Positions 27,511 to 40,878 are shown, counted from the stretch's first letter. The stretch: 64,000 nucleotides of DNA from Takifugu bimaculatus (GCA_004026145.2 CP034980.1:2772151-2836150), one strand, 5' to 3'. Translations and numbers: made by a program. The notes: generated from the letters alone by a model not told the origin.

Positions 27511-29361
27511 TCGCTTGTGTCCACACATAAATGCGTGATTTTAAGTGCATGCACGGTGACTCTGAATGCAAATCCTCGGCTAACTCACACTAACACCAGC
27601 AACGTCTCCGAGCACGTGCACGGTGGGCGCGCATGTTCGCGAGTCCCCAGCAGATCGGGGGGTGGGGGGGGGTGGGCTTAATCCATCATATTCCTGACAC
27701 CTTTAAAGAGTGTGAGAGGATGGCAGATATGCGACGTGTGAACCGCGGAGCCATCCGCCTGTAATACTCTAAGCTGCGGATCTCGCCAGCATCAACTAAA
27801 AGCGTGAAATTCTGAAAGGGAAAGTGTGAAAATCCACCAAGAACACAGAGTGAGCTGTGAATACCTACATTAGCGCCATTACATACATTTATCCACCAAC
27901 AGGAGATATGCTGCCTTCATTAAGTGAGCGCGTACAGTCGACTTTGTCTTACATTCACTTACTCTCCTAAAACAGATACACGAGCTCCGTTTCTGACGGG
28001 CGCGCCCTCGTTGCGAGCTCTGGCTCTCCCAATTAAGAAGAGGAGTGTTGTGGAGCATCGGTGTCGAGGGATTCTGCTTTCTTCTCCTCTGTCAGGTCCC
28101 ATCACAAAGGCTCCTCATTAGTGTCAACCTCAGCGGTGCCACCACTTTCTCCTTCCCCCTTTCTCCCCCCTCTCCCCTATCGCTTTGACTTTTCCCTCTC
28201 GCGTCTCCATCTCCCTGTCTTCCCCTGGTTGACTTATTCACATTGCATTTACAGCTTTTGCAGGAGCAGGTACTGATCACCCCCCCCCCCACCACCACCG
28301 CCACCCTTCCCCTCCCCCCAGGGCTGCATCCAGCCTTTGTCCACCTGTTAAATCTCATCCCTTCAGGTGGCAGCGGAGGTGCCAGTGCGCTCGCACCTTT
28401 AGCGGCGTGGCGCGCACTGGATGCCGGCAGCTAACAGGTGTGTGTTTTCCATTTTAATGACAGCATATGAAGAAATGGCTCAATGGGAAAGAAAAAGAAA
28501 AAAAAGAGGCTGAAGTTTGAAACGTACCATCAAGTTACATCATTAGACAGGGAGCGAAGTTGATTTTTGACTCGACGCACAGCATCATAGACATATAATG
28601 ATGGTAATGATCAACATCCCGCAAACACAGCGGCGGTAACAACATGTAAACAAGGCAACCAGGGAGTTGTCGTGGAAGCGCAGAGTTCAGAGATCGCTCG
28701 ATGCACACGGAGGACGAGTTGCGGAGGAAAGGAATGAGATAAAACGGATGATTGTTGTTTGTTGTTGCTGTTCCCCCCCCCCCCCCGAGCAACTGTTCCC
28801 TCTACCCCTTTACCCCCTGCTGCTACCTCTTTGTTTCAATCCCTTCATTCCTTCTCACCCTGTTATCCTCCCCCTAGTCCGTCTCTGTCTTTATCTGCCA
28901 CTGTGTTTGCATGTGCGTCTCATTTGATTCGGTAATTAAGACACTGAGCTTTGATTCCGCGGGAGGGTCATGGGGGCCGTTCCGGGATGCGGCATTAAGA
29001 TCGAGTCCCACTCCCCAAAGTCCCGGTCTGAACCTTCTCTCCTTCCCTTTACTGGTGCCTCTCACACACCCCTACACACCCCTACACACCCCTACACTGC
29101 ACAATTTGGTATCAAAGACATGATAATAAGGCTGAGCAAGTTCATCTGGCGTCTGTTGTTTTTTTTATATATATATATATATATATCTTTCATTAATTTA
29201 ATTGTGTATTATAATGACAAAGTTACTTGGATACAACTTGCGTGTGTGCACAGACGTGCGCGCCTGCTCCTGATTGTGCATAAATATCGTTTGGAGTGCA
29301 CACGACTTTAAACCCCGAGACAGTGCGCAGATAAAAGCCGGCGAGATGTCAAAAGCGCAAA

Positions 29362-29412
29362 CTTTTCTCCCCTCTCCCCTCACCCCTCTCCCCCCTCCCC
29401 TCACCCCTCTCC
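29362..29412. repeat. Pyrimidine-rich (C/T) minisatellite tract
   Basis: About 50 bases almost entirely of C and T, built from repeated CCCCTC and CACCCCTCTCC words. A related short tandem of CACCCCTACA-type units lies upstream at about 29,061-29,097, and a (TA)10 lies at 29,166-29,186. Confidence 0.85.
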
Positions 29413-31904
29413 GTGCGTCTCCCCGCTCTGCTCTCCCGCGCAGCGACGCGCTCTTCACAGCATTTGTGGAGACCTAATGAGGACATTTCTGTCACGCTTC
29501 TCAATCACGCGCACAGTTGCCAGCCTCAGCCAGCCATGAGTCCCAGGTATCTGAGAGTTTGAATGGGAAAAAAAAACACCAAACAAACAAACAAATAAAT
29601 AAAGAAATAAAAGCACATTTAATGTGGCGCGATGATGTGAAGGAGAGGAGTAAGGGGGAGTATAAGAGGGAAGACATAAAAGGAGGCGCAGAGAGAACAG
29701 AGCAGGGCTGAATTCACTAATCTCCGAGGAGGCATAAAGTGAACATGCCAACCACCTTCGGCTCCGAGGGAAAATTCCATTGGTTTGCTGGTAAATAGGA
29801 TTTAAGTTAGGGTGACAGCTCTTCTTTTGGTATGTGCGAGCAGCGGATGTGTGCGTTTGTGTGTGTGTTTTTGTGCGCTTAAGCACATTCGACTGATGCA
29901 CAGCAACGGGCATCCTTCCAGCGAGCCCTGGATGCTTTGCTCCGCGCTCGCTGAGACTTATCTCTCAGAAACAAAGATGGATGTGTCAGTGCGCTTATTA
30001 AAACATGCTTTTAGCCCTGGCCACCACTCTTCAGGAGGAAATCGCTTTCTGGCGGAGATTGACAGAACAGAGAAGAGAAAACAACATCCTCATTTAGGCC
30101 CAACATCTCGGACATGATTGCTCACTTTAAGCTGGGTGTTCCTATTGAGGTTTTTTTAATTGTTGTTTGCTTCTTTAGCTCGTAGCGCTACATTCAGCAG
30201 CCAGCCAGCCGAGACTGGAATCTTTAATTACGTTCAATACTTGTCCCCCTTGTTTCAAACAATTGCAGCAGGTTAAATGCTTGCACCGCAGCGCGCGGCG
30301 GCGGCGGCCTCAGAAAGCGACGCGGTTTCAAACCACCCGTTTCTGAGAGTTGTTACATTTCTTTAAAAACTGTGGCGCTTTTGTGCAAACGTGCTAAACT
30401 CCACTCTGCGCGGCGGCGGAGTGGCACCCCGGTGTGCCAACGCGCCGCGCTCAGATTCAATCCAGCCTCGCCGCTATTACATTAGACGCACAGACGTGAT
30501 GGTGTCAGCTTACACAGGAAATGAAAAGATTGCTGTTGACAAATCAACGCTGACAAGAGTAGCTGAAGAGATCCCTCCAGCTTCACACAGGATTAGCTCG
30601 GTGCCATCTGAAACACAAACACAGTGGCCCATGTGTTGCTATTTCCATCAGAGATGATAACAAAGAGGGGGGAAGGAAGGATCATGTTATGTCTTGGCAA
30701 GACGACGCCTTTTCTTGTTTGGCATTAGCAGATTGGACCTATTTTGCGAGGGAATCGCTCCGGATAATATCCTGGTGTGCTAAAAGGGAAGAAAGCAGAG
30801 GGGCAGAAGAGGGAATGTTTACTTAGTTTACTTACAGATAAATAATTACAGACAACACAGCTGCTTTTTTGGGGGGGGTCTTTTATTGTGATGCAGCGTT
30901 GCGATAACGTAGCCGTAGCGGCGCCATCTTCTGTGGCGCCTTTGGAGAATCTGTCAGCTCTGTTGGATTCCTGCCCAACAGCCGATACTTTATTCATGAA
31001 TCTTATGGGGAAAGTGCCATTGAATTAGATCCACTGACGCCGTCAGTCCTCTCGTTCAGTGGATTCATATGCGTCTACTCTGGTTCTGGGGGAAAACATG
31101 GCAAGAGGAACGGAATCTTTTATCTGACCAAAGTATATCCCACTCCGCGAGACAGCAGTTGCCCGCTAGCTAAGATAAAGCCACACTTTCACTCATGCGA
31201 CGGTAATGCGCTCTTCCTGTTTCATGATTTCCTTCTGATGTCTTGCCAGAGTAATCGAGGTAATCTCTGAGAGAAGAGAGGGAAGAAGAAGAGATGAAGA
31301 GCGTGGGGAAGCAGGCACAGAGGGCCTGCCAGAGCATCAGATCAGAGCTTACATAAGCGCAGCGTAAACTCCTGGATCCTGGCCCTCTGATGGGCTCCTG
31401 CTCCATCCACAGCCAAGGACTTCTGTTAGAGTTAAGGTTCACTCGCCACTCTCTCTCTCTAAACTGTCCCTCCTTTCCTGATAGGAGCCAATTCTGCCCA
31501 AATCAGCACCAACATCATGAAGGAACTAACGGGGAGATGACAGATGGACGTCCTGCCACAGGCGCTGAATAATCAAAGGAATCACTCACGCTCGCTCAAG
31601 TCTCAGCAGCATTTGAAGTGGCAAAGCGTGAAAATGTCCAATTCGAAGGATCAGACACTTTTCATTTAAAAAAAAAAAAAAAAAAGAATGGTTGAAGTAA
31701 CTGTGCTGGCCACGAGGCAGATCTTATTTTGCTATGACATGTCATCTTGTTGATGAATCTGTGCTGTCAGAGATGGTGATGAGATGAGGAGGCCGCCCAT
31801 GAGACCTGCTCGCCGCGTGCTGAGGAATCTGGCTGATCTCTCCTGTTTAATGTTGACTGTCTCTTCTGACACGCTGCACTTTTGGCTGATGGGAGACTCA
31901 GCTG

Positions 31905-32050
31905 CTCCTGGGCGTGAGTGTGTGAGCGATGGTGTGTGTCCTGTGGTGGACTGGTGACCTGTCCTGGGTGATTTCCTCTGACCCAGTGACTGCTGGGATC
32001 GACTCCAGCACCTCCCTGTGACCCTGATTAGGAACACGCTGCCGGGGCAA
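31905..32050 (+). repeat. Old teleost interspersed repeat, same family as 12.7 kb
   Basis: GCGTGAGTGTGTGAG, GTGGTGGACTGGTGACCTGT, CTGGGATCGACTCCAGCACC and CCTCCCTGTGACCCTGATTA follow the family order (the CTGGCGACCTGTCC / CTGGGATAGGCTCCAGC motif). Confidence 0.65.
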
Positions 32051-34409
32051 CAGGACCTACAGTGGGTGGGAGAGAGGTCCCGTACCATCAATTAAAACGT
32101 AATATCCTCATTAGCGGCACCGGTTTCTACTTTTTTAATGACACAACTTTTAGGCAACATGAATGAATTAGACATCAAATTCTTCAGCTACTTTTCTCAC
32201 TCAAAATATCGAAATATGAGAGATGGGAGATATCATTTTAGAGATATTCATGCTTGTTTGGCACGACTGGATTAATGGTTCGCTTTTACGAGGGCACATC
32301 CCGCATGTATCGGTATCAGAAAAACACCGGTACCCCAGATATGGGTTAAAAAAATGACAGGCAATATGGAACGCTGCTATCAAACACTCCAGCACTGACA
32401 CTTTTGTTTTGTTCTACCTTTGAGCGACACGCTGCTCAGTTCTTGCTCCTGCAAAGTTTAGAGCTGGGGTCTTTATTGCAGAGTGTGTGTGGTCAGCTGT
32501 TCTCTGTGCTACACGCCTGATGTCAGATTGGACAGTCTCAAAGCAATAAGGCAGTAATCTCTTAAAGGCCCAGAGGCTTTTAAGTCCACACCTCCCCTCA
32601 CCTCTCCTTGTTCTCCTCCCTCCCCTCCTCGCCTGTGATAGACTATATTAGCTCTAAATGGATCTTTTGGTGCAGCGATGCCCTGCTCGCGCTCACGCGC
32701 ACCGACAGACGCTGACACGCACATGGGCGCATTGAGCGCTTGTACACATGCTCACACTCCTCTGGACCGTGCAACCACCCTCTTTATGAAGCTGAGGATT
32801 ATCCCACCATAGGTAATCAAACCCAGCCATACATGGGACTCATACAAATACACTTTGGCCCTTTTATAATGTGTATACAGTGATGCGATATAGAGGCCAG
32901 CGGGGACGCCGGGTGACCGCTGCTGCAGCCTGAATCAGTGTTGCCCCCCCCCCGCCATCTTTACGTGTGTTTACACCGAGGAATAGCTCCAGAGCGCAGA
33001 TGCGCTAATGTCCTCATCCGCCTGCACAGAAATAGAAGCGCGCTTTGTCGTTTGATTAAAAAATGCGCACGTCGGGCGAGCGTGAACGCGGGACTGTTAG
33101 ACGGTGCAGAGCTGCCCCCAGGCCGGCCCTTAAACAGCAATATGTCTGGGATGGACGGCACACAGAGGATCCATACAGCTGTCGGTCAACAGTAGAGCCA
33201 TTTAATACGCACCGGCAGGAGCACGATGTGCTGATGTACATATGCATCCCACAATATTTTCCACCGCCAAGAAGTTGGGAGGAAACTTGTGCTGATAGCA
33301 CTTCTACAGAAGTTTATATTTGGAACTCGAGAGCCAGAACCGCACTGGCAAGGTCTGGATTTCATACTTTCATTGGAGCCTTAGCTGTCTCTATAGCAAC
33401 CACTGAAGGCAGTTGCTGTGGTAATCACTTGCTGTTCCTGCCCCTGGCGTCGATAAGCGTTTGAAGTTGTCCCATAGGTGCGTCTCTGAAACGGTTAACT
33501 CCGCAGCTCCCCGGGTAGACGAGTTCGCCGGCGCTTTTATTTGTTTCTTTGATGTTTCCTGGTGACGCCGTCATCTGGCAGCCGGGTTTATCTGGAGGTG
33601 TTCGGGGGTGAGCGAGCGCTGGGCCGCGGTCTGACATTGATGCTAAAGCCAAAAGAATAGGTCAATGTGTCTGCTGGTCTGTGGACGCGCTGTGCAAACG
33701 AGACGCCCGCCACTCGGCGCGGCGTCCCGCCCGGGGGTGAGGGGGTGTCAGAAGCAGTTAGCCAAAGACAGGCAACAGGCGCTGACACCAGTCAGAATGG
33801 CAGATGTCCACACAAGCAGGCAGGGGCAGCGCACGAGGGCACGGGACGGGCCAGCGCTGGCGTGTCCAGGCTGTCCCCGCAGGACATGGCAGGAAGCAGA
33901 CAGAGGCATTTCTAACACGGGCAGCAGGGTTCACCCACCACACCCCCGCTCCTAATAGACTCAGACCCACGTTAGTGGCTGACAGAATCAATCAGGAGCT
34001 GATGACAGAGGTGCTCTCACGGACGACCACGTCTGTGCACGTTATCAACGCAAGACCTTCTCCACGAGGACACCCTGGCAACAGTTACGCAAGCGAGGAC
34101 ACTGAGGACAGGACGTGGAGATAAAGCCTGGAACTGGTGGAACTTTAGCGGCTCGTGCGCGGGTCAGCGTTAACACTCTTTTGTGGGGAACAGCCCTGAG
34201 TCCAGCGCTGCGCGTGCACGTGACGGACATCGCGAGACAAGAGGGGACGGTCTTGACTCAAACTAGCTTTAAATGATGGATGAGGCAAACTTAGGAGCAC
34301 ACGTGGCATCCACGGGCCAGAGGAGGCCAACGCCAACATCTGCACTTTTCCTGTTCATCCAGCCGGGAAACACACACACACACACACACACGCACACACA
34401 CACACAGAC

Positions 34410-34440
<31 letters not shown>

Positions 34441-37400
34441 GACGCACACACACACACACACACACAGCCGACGTGCGCACGTTTGTTCAGTGATGCATCA
34501 AGTTCTGCTGCCATCGATTGCGGTTCGAAGTCCAAATCTCAGATTTGGGTTTAGTTTTGGATCGTGGGTCGTCTGTGACCCAAATTTAAATGAAATTAAA
34601 CCTGCTGCTTTCATATTTCACTAAAATAACCGGCTGAATGGCTCAGTTTGCCATTTCTTCTCCCTTCAGCGTTAATCCTAATGCTCACACATCAGATTTG
34701 GCAGGATTTGCTTCAGCTACATCCGGATAGCTTCCTTTTTTATTTTTTAATGGCTGCCTTATTTCCTGATTGATGGGATGTAGTCGGCCACTCGTGTTTT
34801 TTACTCACAGTTGTGAGAAACAAACAGGATGACAGGGACACGACCACCACTCTGCTGATTATGGGCTCGGATTCTGTGCAGAACAACCTGAGGTCAACGT
34901 TCTCTCTTCTGCTGTAAAGCAAATCAGCCCGATGTCGGATAGTCATGGGGTCAAGGCCCACTTTTTCAGCCGTATCTGTTTGCCGCGATCTCAAACTCCG
35001 CTCCGTATGCTCCGGTCCACAGTCTGGCACCTCCCTCTGCTTTAGTTCAGAAACACCAGAACAGGATCATTAACCCTCCTCTGGAATCTCTCCACTGGAT
35101 CAGACTGTGGTCTAGACTGGAATTTAATGTTTATTTCTTTTAATGGCCTTTATTACTTTATTATTACTTTATTTATTAATTTATTACTTATGTAATGTGT
35201 TGCTTTATTTGTGTGGTGAACGCTGGTCTCCCCTTCGTGTGCTACCCGTTTATTTCAATAACAATGACCTGCCTACTTTCCCCAGTGCAAACATGCCGAG
35301 AGGATCACATAGGCCATAAAAAAAGACATTGTGGGAATGTTTTTGTCTCTAAATCTGCAATGAGGTTCATGTGCTGCAGACCGACATTTCTATAAACACA
35401 ACCCGGGTTTGTGTTCACCCTTAAACTGTGAGGTCATCGATCCATTAACCCTAACTTTACCCAGCAGGTAAATGTCAGAAACTTTCCTCTGGGTCACATT
35501 AAAGGGTTGGAACAATTGACCACAATTTATGTGGTCATATTGGTGGAGGACATGAAGCGGCCCAAGAGGGTACTTGTGGTAAATAGTGCTAGGAACTCTG
35601 GGGCCTTATCTCAGTGTTAGCTTAAAGAGGCAGGAGAACTATAGCAACATGCAGTATTTTTCATGGATGGTGGCTGACAGAGAAAGCTGAGGTATCAGGA
35701 CGGAGAAGGCTGATTTGTGCATCCTTTAAGAACGCAGAAGAAGAAGAAGAAAAAGTGTTATAAAAGAGGTCCGTGACATTAAAGGGGAACGTGAACTCCT
35801 GCCACCATCGTGCTGCGGGATCAATGCGAGATGGAAGGAAGTATAAAGAAGGCACAGAGGAGCGCAGCGGGTAAAGTAGAGACAGAAGGGAAAATGTCGT
35901 CACGCGGCCCACAGTGGAGCTCAGGAACTCCCGTCACAGCACATGGGGTGGGCGTAAGGCTGTGGGAGAGACAATGAGGGGGACTCCACGGACCCACGGG
36001 ACAGCGTGAGAGATGCTGGACTGCAAGAAGAAAGCAGCGGTCGGGAGAAAAGAGGAGAAAGGGAGTAGAGAGGGAGGGAGGCAGTCCCGTCCCTCGCCCC
36101 CTCAGCCCAGTGACAGCAGACAGGAGAGCCGGGCTGCTGCTAACCACCCACTGAGCAACGGTAACCAGGGGAGCCCTGTTGCCTTCCACCCACTCTCCAT
36201 CCAATAACAGCCAGTACCTTTCCTCCCACCACACTGCTACTCACAGGCTCTACTTATTACCTGACCCACCCACCCACCCACTCACCCACGCGGCGTCACG
36301 CTCCACGGGCAGACGGTGGATTAGTCACAGCAGGAGAGAATTCTGAAACAAACAGTGCGAAGCGCTGACATATGACACGGAGGTGGAGCCCTCCCACACG
36401 GGCTTTCCTCTGGCATTCTGCAGGCGGGGTGTCACGGTGACACGCCGATTCTGGTGTCATGGTTTTGGCGATGTGGAGCGCCGGGGAGATGGCGGCGTGC
36501 TGGTCCGCTTCAGTCCGCCTCACGCGCTGGTTCGGAAGACGGGAATGATGAGATGACAGACCGTCATTCTGAGCCCAGATGGTGAATGGCTGTAGGGATC
36601 AAAGACCCGTGGGTTACGGAGCTCCTTCTTGCACAATCTGGCTGGAGTCGCACAAACTGTTACACAATAAGCGTTGGAACACGCAGCTCCGAGCGTCTCG
36701 GGTTGCTGAAACGTGTCGTCTTGACAAATTAATTCCCTGTTAAATTAAAAGCAGTTTAAAGCGAGATTAGTCTCCAGTCATGTTAGCAGCCGCGCGAGGC
36801 TTTATTTGAGGATGACGGCGCTTTAAGTCGATTCTCCGACGCTCCCAACAACAGCGAGGGGGGATTTGCTCCTTTTTGTGTTCTGCATTAAATTGGAAAA
36901 TACAGCAAATATCAAAATACCAACAAGTTCAATATTTAATGGAGGTAAACAGAATAACAATGAAGCACCACAAGGCTGCAGAGACACTCCGTGTGGAAGA
37001 CCTCACTCTGTAAACACAGAAAACCGTGTTTCTGTAGAATAATTACAATATCAAGGGATTAATGAATTTACTGGTGGGGGCCACGGCCCACAGGGCCCAC
37101 AGAGGTTGGATGGGTGGTGCAGCTCCTCTGGGGAGACACTAGAGTCTGGTGGGAGAACAGGTGATGATGTTTCCCTGGGAGGTCTTAAAAAGAGTTGAAA
37201 AAGAAAGCAAAGACAGGGAGCCTGTTGCCACCCTGTCGAGCTTCATCTGTGCCCTCGGTTGACACCCCAGCGTGGTGGGGGGGGGGCGGGGGGGTCCGCC
37301 TGAGAAAGACCGTGAGAGGAAGAGTGTGGACGCCCAGGCTGATCTGATAGTGATGTGTGTACATGGAAAACTGAAAACGCACGTAGAGAAACAAAGAGCA

Positions 37401-38414
37401 GACACACACAGATGAAGGGAGTGGGAGGGGCTCCTCCCCCCTCCCCCCTCCCCACGAAGCAGCCAAGTGTCATGACTAAAGCAAACACACACGCGGCCCC
37501 AATACTCTGCAGTAAATATGGTGCCGTACGTATACGCTGCATGGCTGGTACGGGCCTGAGGTTCTGATTCTGGAGGTGTGATTCTTCAGGCCGCCAGTGT
37601 TTAGAAAGCACTTTGGAAGTTTGGTTGTTTTGTTTTCCGGCTGGTTCGAACAAATAAGGAGGCAGGATTACATGAAGGGAAGCCCATTAACGTCAGATTA
37701 TTGATGAAATATTTATAAAGCCACACCAAGTGGGCCGCGTTCCATTATTCAGGCCCACGCTCGTGTGTGCGTGAGCTCCCCGGCAACAGAGGATGGAGGT
37801 GGAAAAGGGCTTTCCCAACGCCACGGAGCAGCCAACTGCCCGCTACGCTGATGTAAACATGGCTCTTTGGTATACAGCTCGCACACACACCCACACACAC
37901 ACACACACACCTCGACTGGGTGATGGATGGATGTCAGCTGCTCAGGGCTGCTGTTACATAAAGATAAATAATGGGATGCTCGTCTCTAACAATGGAGACT
38001 GACGCAGCACGCGTGCACGCACGCGCGGCAGAGTTTGGGAGAAAAATGAGCAAATACGCGCGCCAGAATTACTGATGTGGCTCATTACTAACCTTGATCC
38101 CACTTTTAGGAATTTTTAACGGTGCTTGGATAATATTTTATGCAGGTTTGGGTTTTGTTTTTTGACTGAAAACTTTTTAACTGACTATGAAAGTATTTTA
38201 CGAGCAAAGTACCAATTTAAATCCATTTAAATAATTTTAACGGATTGTTGAGTTACGGCTTTGAGAACTTCAACAGAGAAAAAGTCTCTATAAATTCTCT
38301 CATTCTGGCATCGAGCGGATAGAAATCGTGGTTCAACTGGCCTAAAGCAGGGAAAGTTTAGTCCGAGTCACTGTCGTTCTGTTATGCATAATATCAGCTT
38401 GCAAAGACAGATCT

Positions 38415-38416
<2 letters not shown>
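32051..38416. other. Non-coding, GC-rich central part
   Basis: From about 32,900 to 34,300 the sequence is distinctly GC- and CpG-rich and contains several overlapping open frames on both strands. None resembles a known protein, so they are attributed to base composition. (CCCA)n at about 36,263-36,285, a G-rich run at 37,275-37,294 and (CA)n at 37,882-37,910. Confidence 0.55.
34371..34466. repeat. Interrupted (CA)n microsatellite
   Basis: 96 bases of CA broken by CG and GA steps at several points. Confidence 0.95.
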
Positions 38417-38491
<75 letters not shown>

Positions 38492-38502
38492 ACACACACC
38501 CA

Positions 38503-38564
<62 letters not shown>
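38417..38564. repeat. Long (CA)n microsatellite
   Basis: 148 bases of CA with a cluster of interruptions (CAGACA, CACC) near the middle. Confidence 0.97.
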
Positions 38565-38567
<3 letters not shown>

Positions 38568-39041
38568 AGGACTATCAGTTTTTCTCTGAACTTCTGTGAT
38601 TCATTTTCTCTGCCAACTTCTAAATTCTCTCTTCTTCATTATTGATGAAAGCTGCAGTACTTCGCGCTGCACTGTACATTCGATTTATGTGAGTGTGTGT
38701 GAATGTGTGTGTGTGTGTGTGTGATGCAAATGAAATATCCCTGTAGTAATAACAGCCTTATTAAAGCACAGATTATTTGAATGTTAATTAAATTCTGCTT
38801 TATGCTACATTATTATGCATTTATGCTCCAATAAAGCCACGGCAGATCTCTTTGTATCCTTCTGTAATCATCGGCCACCAAACCAAACTCTCACCGCTCC
38901 ACCGCTGCTTTTAACGCCTCCTTTTCTGCGGCAGATCCACCATCTCCATCGCTCTTCTAGCGTCTTTCATTCCTGTTCATCATATTAAAGCCCAGGGGAG
39001 GCCTGAGGTTCTGGTGATTCACCCTCCTGGTCTACCTGTAC

Positions 39042-39042
<1 letters not shown>

Positions 39043-39134
<92 letters not shown>
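39043..39134. repeat. Compound (TGCG)12-(TG)22 microsatellite
   Basis: Twelve TGCG units (39,043-39,090) run directly into 22 TG units (39,091-39,134). Alternating purine-pyrimidine throughout, with CpG in the first half. Confidence 0.96.
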
Positions 39135-39136
<2 letters not shown>

Positions 39137-40347
39137 TCTTTGGGTCTCATTATGCTGATTGCTTTGCTTCGGGGGGGACAGATCGGCTCATTTTCAGTTC
39201 TCTGCTGTGTTTCCAGTGAGGTCTTCTAGACAGGCCTGTGTCCTGCTTCATCCGAGGGCTCAGCAACAGCAAAGCTGCTGGAGCCGGTACCGTCTCGTAC
39301 AAAACACGGGCTCATGTTTTGTTTTCAGCTCGGTTGGAGCCGTGTGCTCCTTTCACCAACTTCTGAATTAAGAGCAGCACTTTGACTCACCACTTACGAC
39401 ACCCGAGGGTCAGCATCGTGCAGGAGCAGCACGCGTCTGTTGTCAACGACCCTGGCGAGTGCTGCTGAAAGTACAGACATTAACCTTGACAACATAAAGC
39501 AAGTATTGTTGCGAGTGCAAACGTCGGTCCCGCCGCCCTGCTTTTCCATCATCAACCTGGGAGCTAAAACGATGGACCGGCGTTTCACACGTGCACATTC
39601 CTGATTAAACACGAGTGCTGGATCCTTGATCCTTGTCAGGAGTCTGGAACGTATCGCAAAGAGGACTGGATTGAAAGTGTTATTGTTGCTGTACAATGAG
39701 AAGGGGGGGGGTCGCGCGGCGACGAGCAGAAAGGCTCAGAGCTCGGACCCTTTCTCACCACTAATGATTTGCGAGCGAGACTCTTGCGCAACTGTGCCGA
39801 GGTTACCTGAAGCGTGGCGGCGGTTCGCTGTGGACCACGAACATCTCTAAAGGGGCCTCGCTGCATCTCGGCTGAATTTCAAGTCCGCTCCCAGCGAAAA
39901 AGGAGCGGGAGCCTCGGCGTGGCCCCTTGTTAAACCTCCCCATGTGCACAAGACTCTGCAGGGAGGGAGAGGACGCATACATGCACGCGTTCAATTACGT
40001 GGCAGCAGCCCCCCCCCCCCCTTCCACAGTTAATTCGCCCAGCCCAACCCCACAAAATCTGTGTCGGTTATGTAAAATGCAGGGTGAGGAGTATGGAAGA
40101 GGTCCCTGGAGAGCAACGTTGTCATCATACATTAAACAGCACCCCAGGTCTGACTAAACACCCACTTATTAATAATAAATGAGGAGTGTGGTTAAATATA
40201 GACCCCCAGCACCCTCCTTCTCCTGGTCCTCCCCCTCTGGCAGGGAGGAGACTGCAGAAGAGGAGCGGTGGAGGAGGCCACTGTGCATCAGTGTTGGCTT
40301 CAGCACCGTGGGGGGGGTTGCTCTGACAACTGCTCTGTGTCTCTCTG

Positions 40348-40545
40348 CTCTTGTGAGGACATTTTGGCTGGTCCTCTCAACTTTAAAGGGCTGTTCTTTG
40401 GTGAAGTCAGGGTTTTAACATAGAGGGTTCGGCTTGGGGCACGTATTTTGCCGATGAAAGTCCTTCCTCCCTGTGACCCCCGAAGGGGCTAAAGCGGTCG
40501 AGAAGACGAGACGAGACGTCCTCACAAAGATAGAAGATCCTTGCA
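40348..40545 (+). repeat. Teleost interspersed repeat, copy 2, with nested insertion
   Basis: Shares TTGGCTGGTCCTC and the 19-base GTCCTCACAAAGATAGAAG with the copy at 8.2 kb. Between them lies a segment, about 40,465-40,515, reading CCTCCCTGTGACCCCCGAAG ... AAGCGG. This looks like the tail of the other repeat family seen at 12.7 and 32.0 kb, inserted into this one. Confidence 0.6.
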
Positions 40546-40807
40546 ATAGCAGTTTGTGTGGTCCATATTGCAGATAAGAGAACATCTCTGTGGGGCTGTT
40601 TTGGGGTTGGTGGGTTAAGTAGCTACAGGGATAAAATCACTGAGAACACAGGCAGACACCACAAAACACCTTCTATAAACCAAAACTGCCCCTCTTCTTG
40701 TTCTCACAAGACATAAGAATCATTCTTCATCCCCAAGCCCAGTCCTGAACAGTGGTAGAAGTTCTTCTGTAGACAGTTTGAACAATGACTTCTCTGGAGG
40801 TCTCCGC

Positions 40808-40846
40808 TGTGTGTGTGTGTGTATGTGTGTGTGTGTGTGTGTGCGT

Positions 40847-40878
<32 letters not shown>
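40808..40878. repeat. Interrupted (TG)n with GCGT units
   Basis: 71 bases of TG with one TA step and a short run of GCGT units. Confidence 0.95.

Larger units (their letters stand above)
22271..31904. other. Non-coding, with GC-rich patches
   Basis: Pyrimidine-rich stretch at 22,735-22,980. GC-rich, CpG-bearing patches occur near 28,370-28,440, 29,400-29,460 and 30,285-30,460, the last with a GCGCGCGGCGGCGGCGGCC run. C-runs at 28,270 and 28,772-28,786. No protein-like frame is recognisable. Confidence 0.6.

Noticed and set aside
30391..30657. 88-codon open frame in the GC-rich patch
   Set aside because: No recognisable domain and no matching exon nearby; likely due to base composition.
34530..34546. 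Short perfect palindrome (ccaaatct-c-agatttgg)
   Set aside because: Eight-base arms with a one-base loop; likely chance, no associated element seen.
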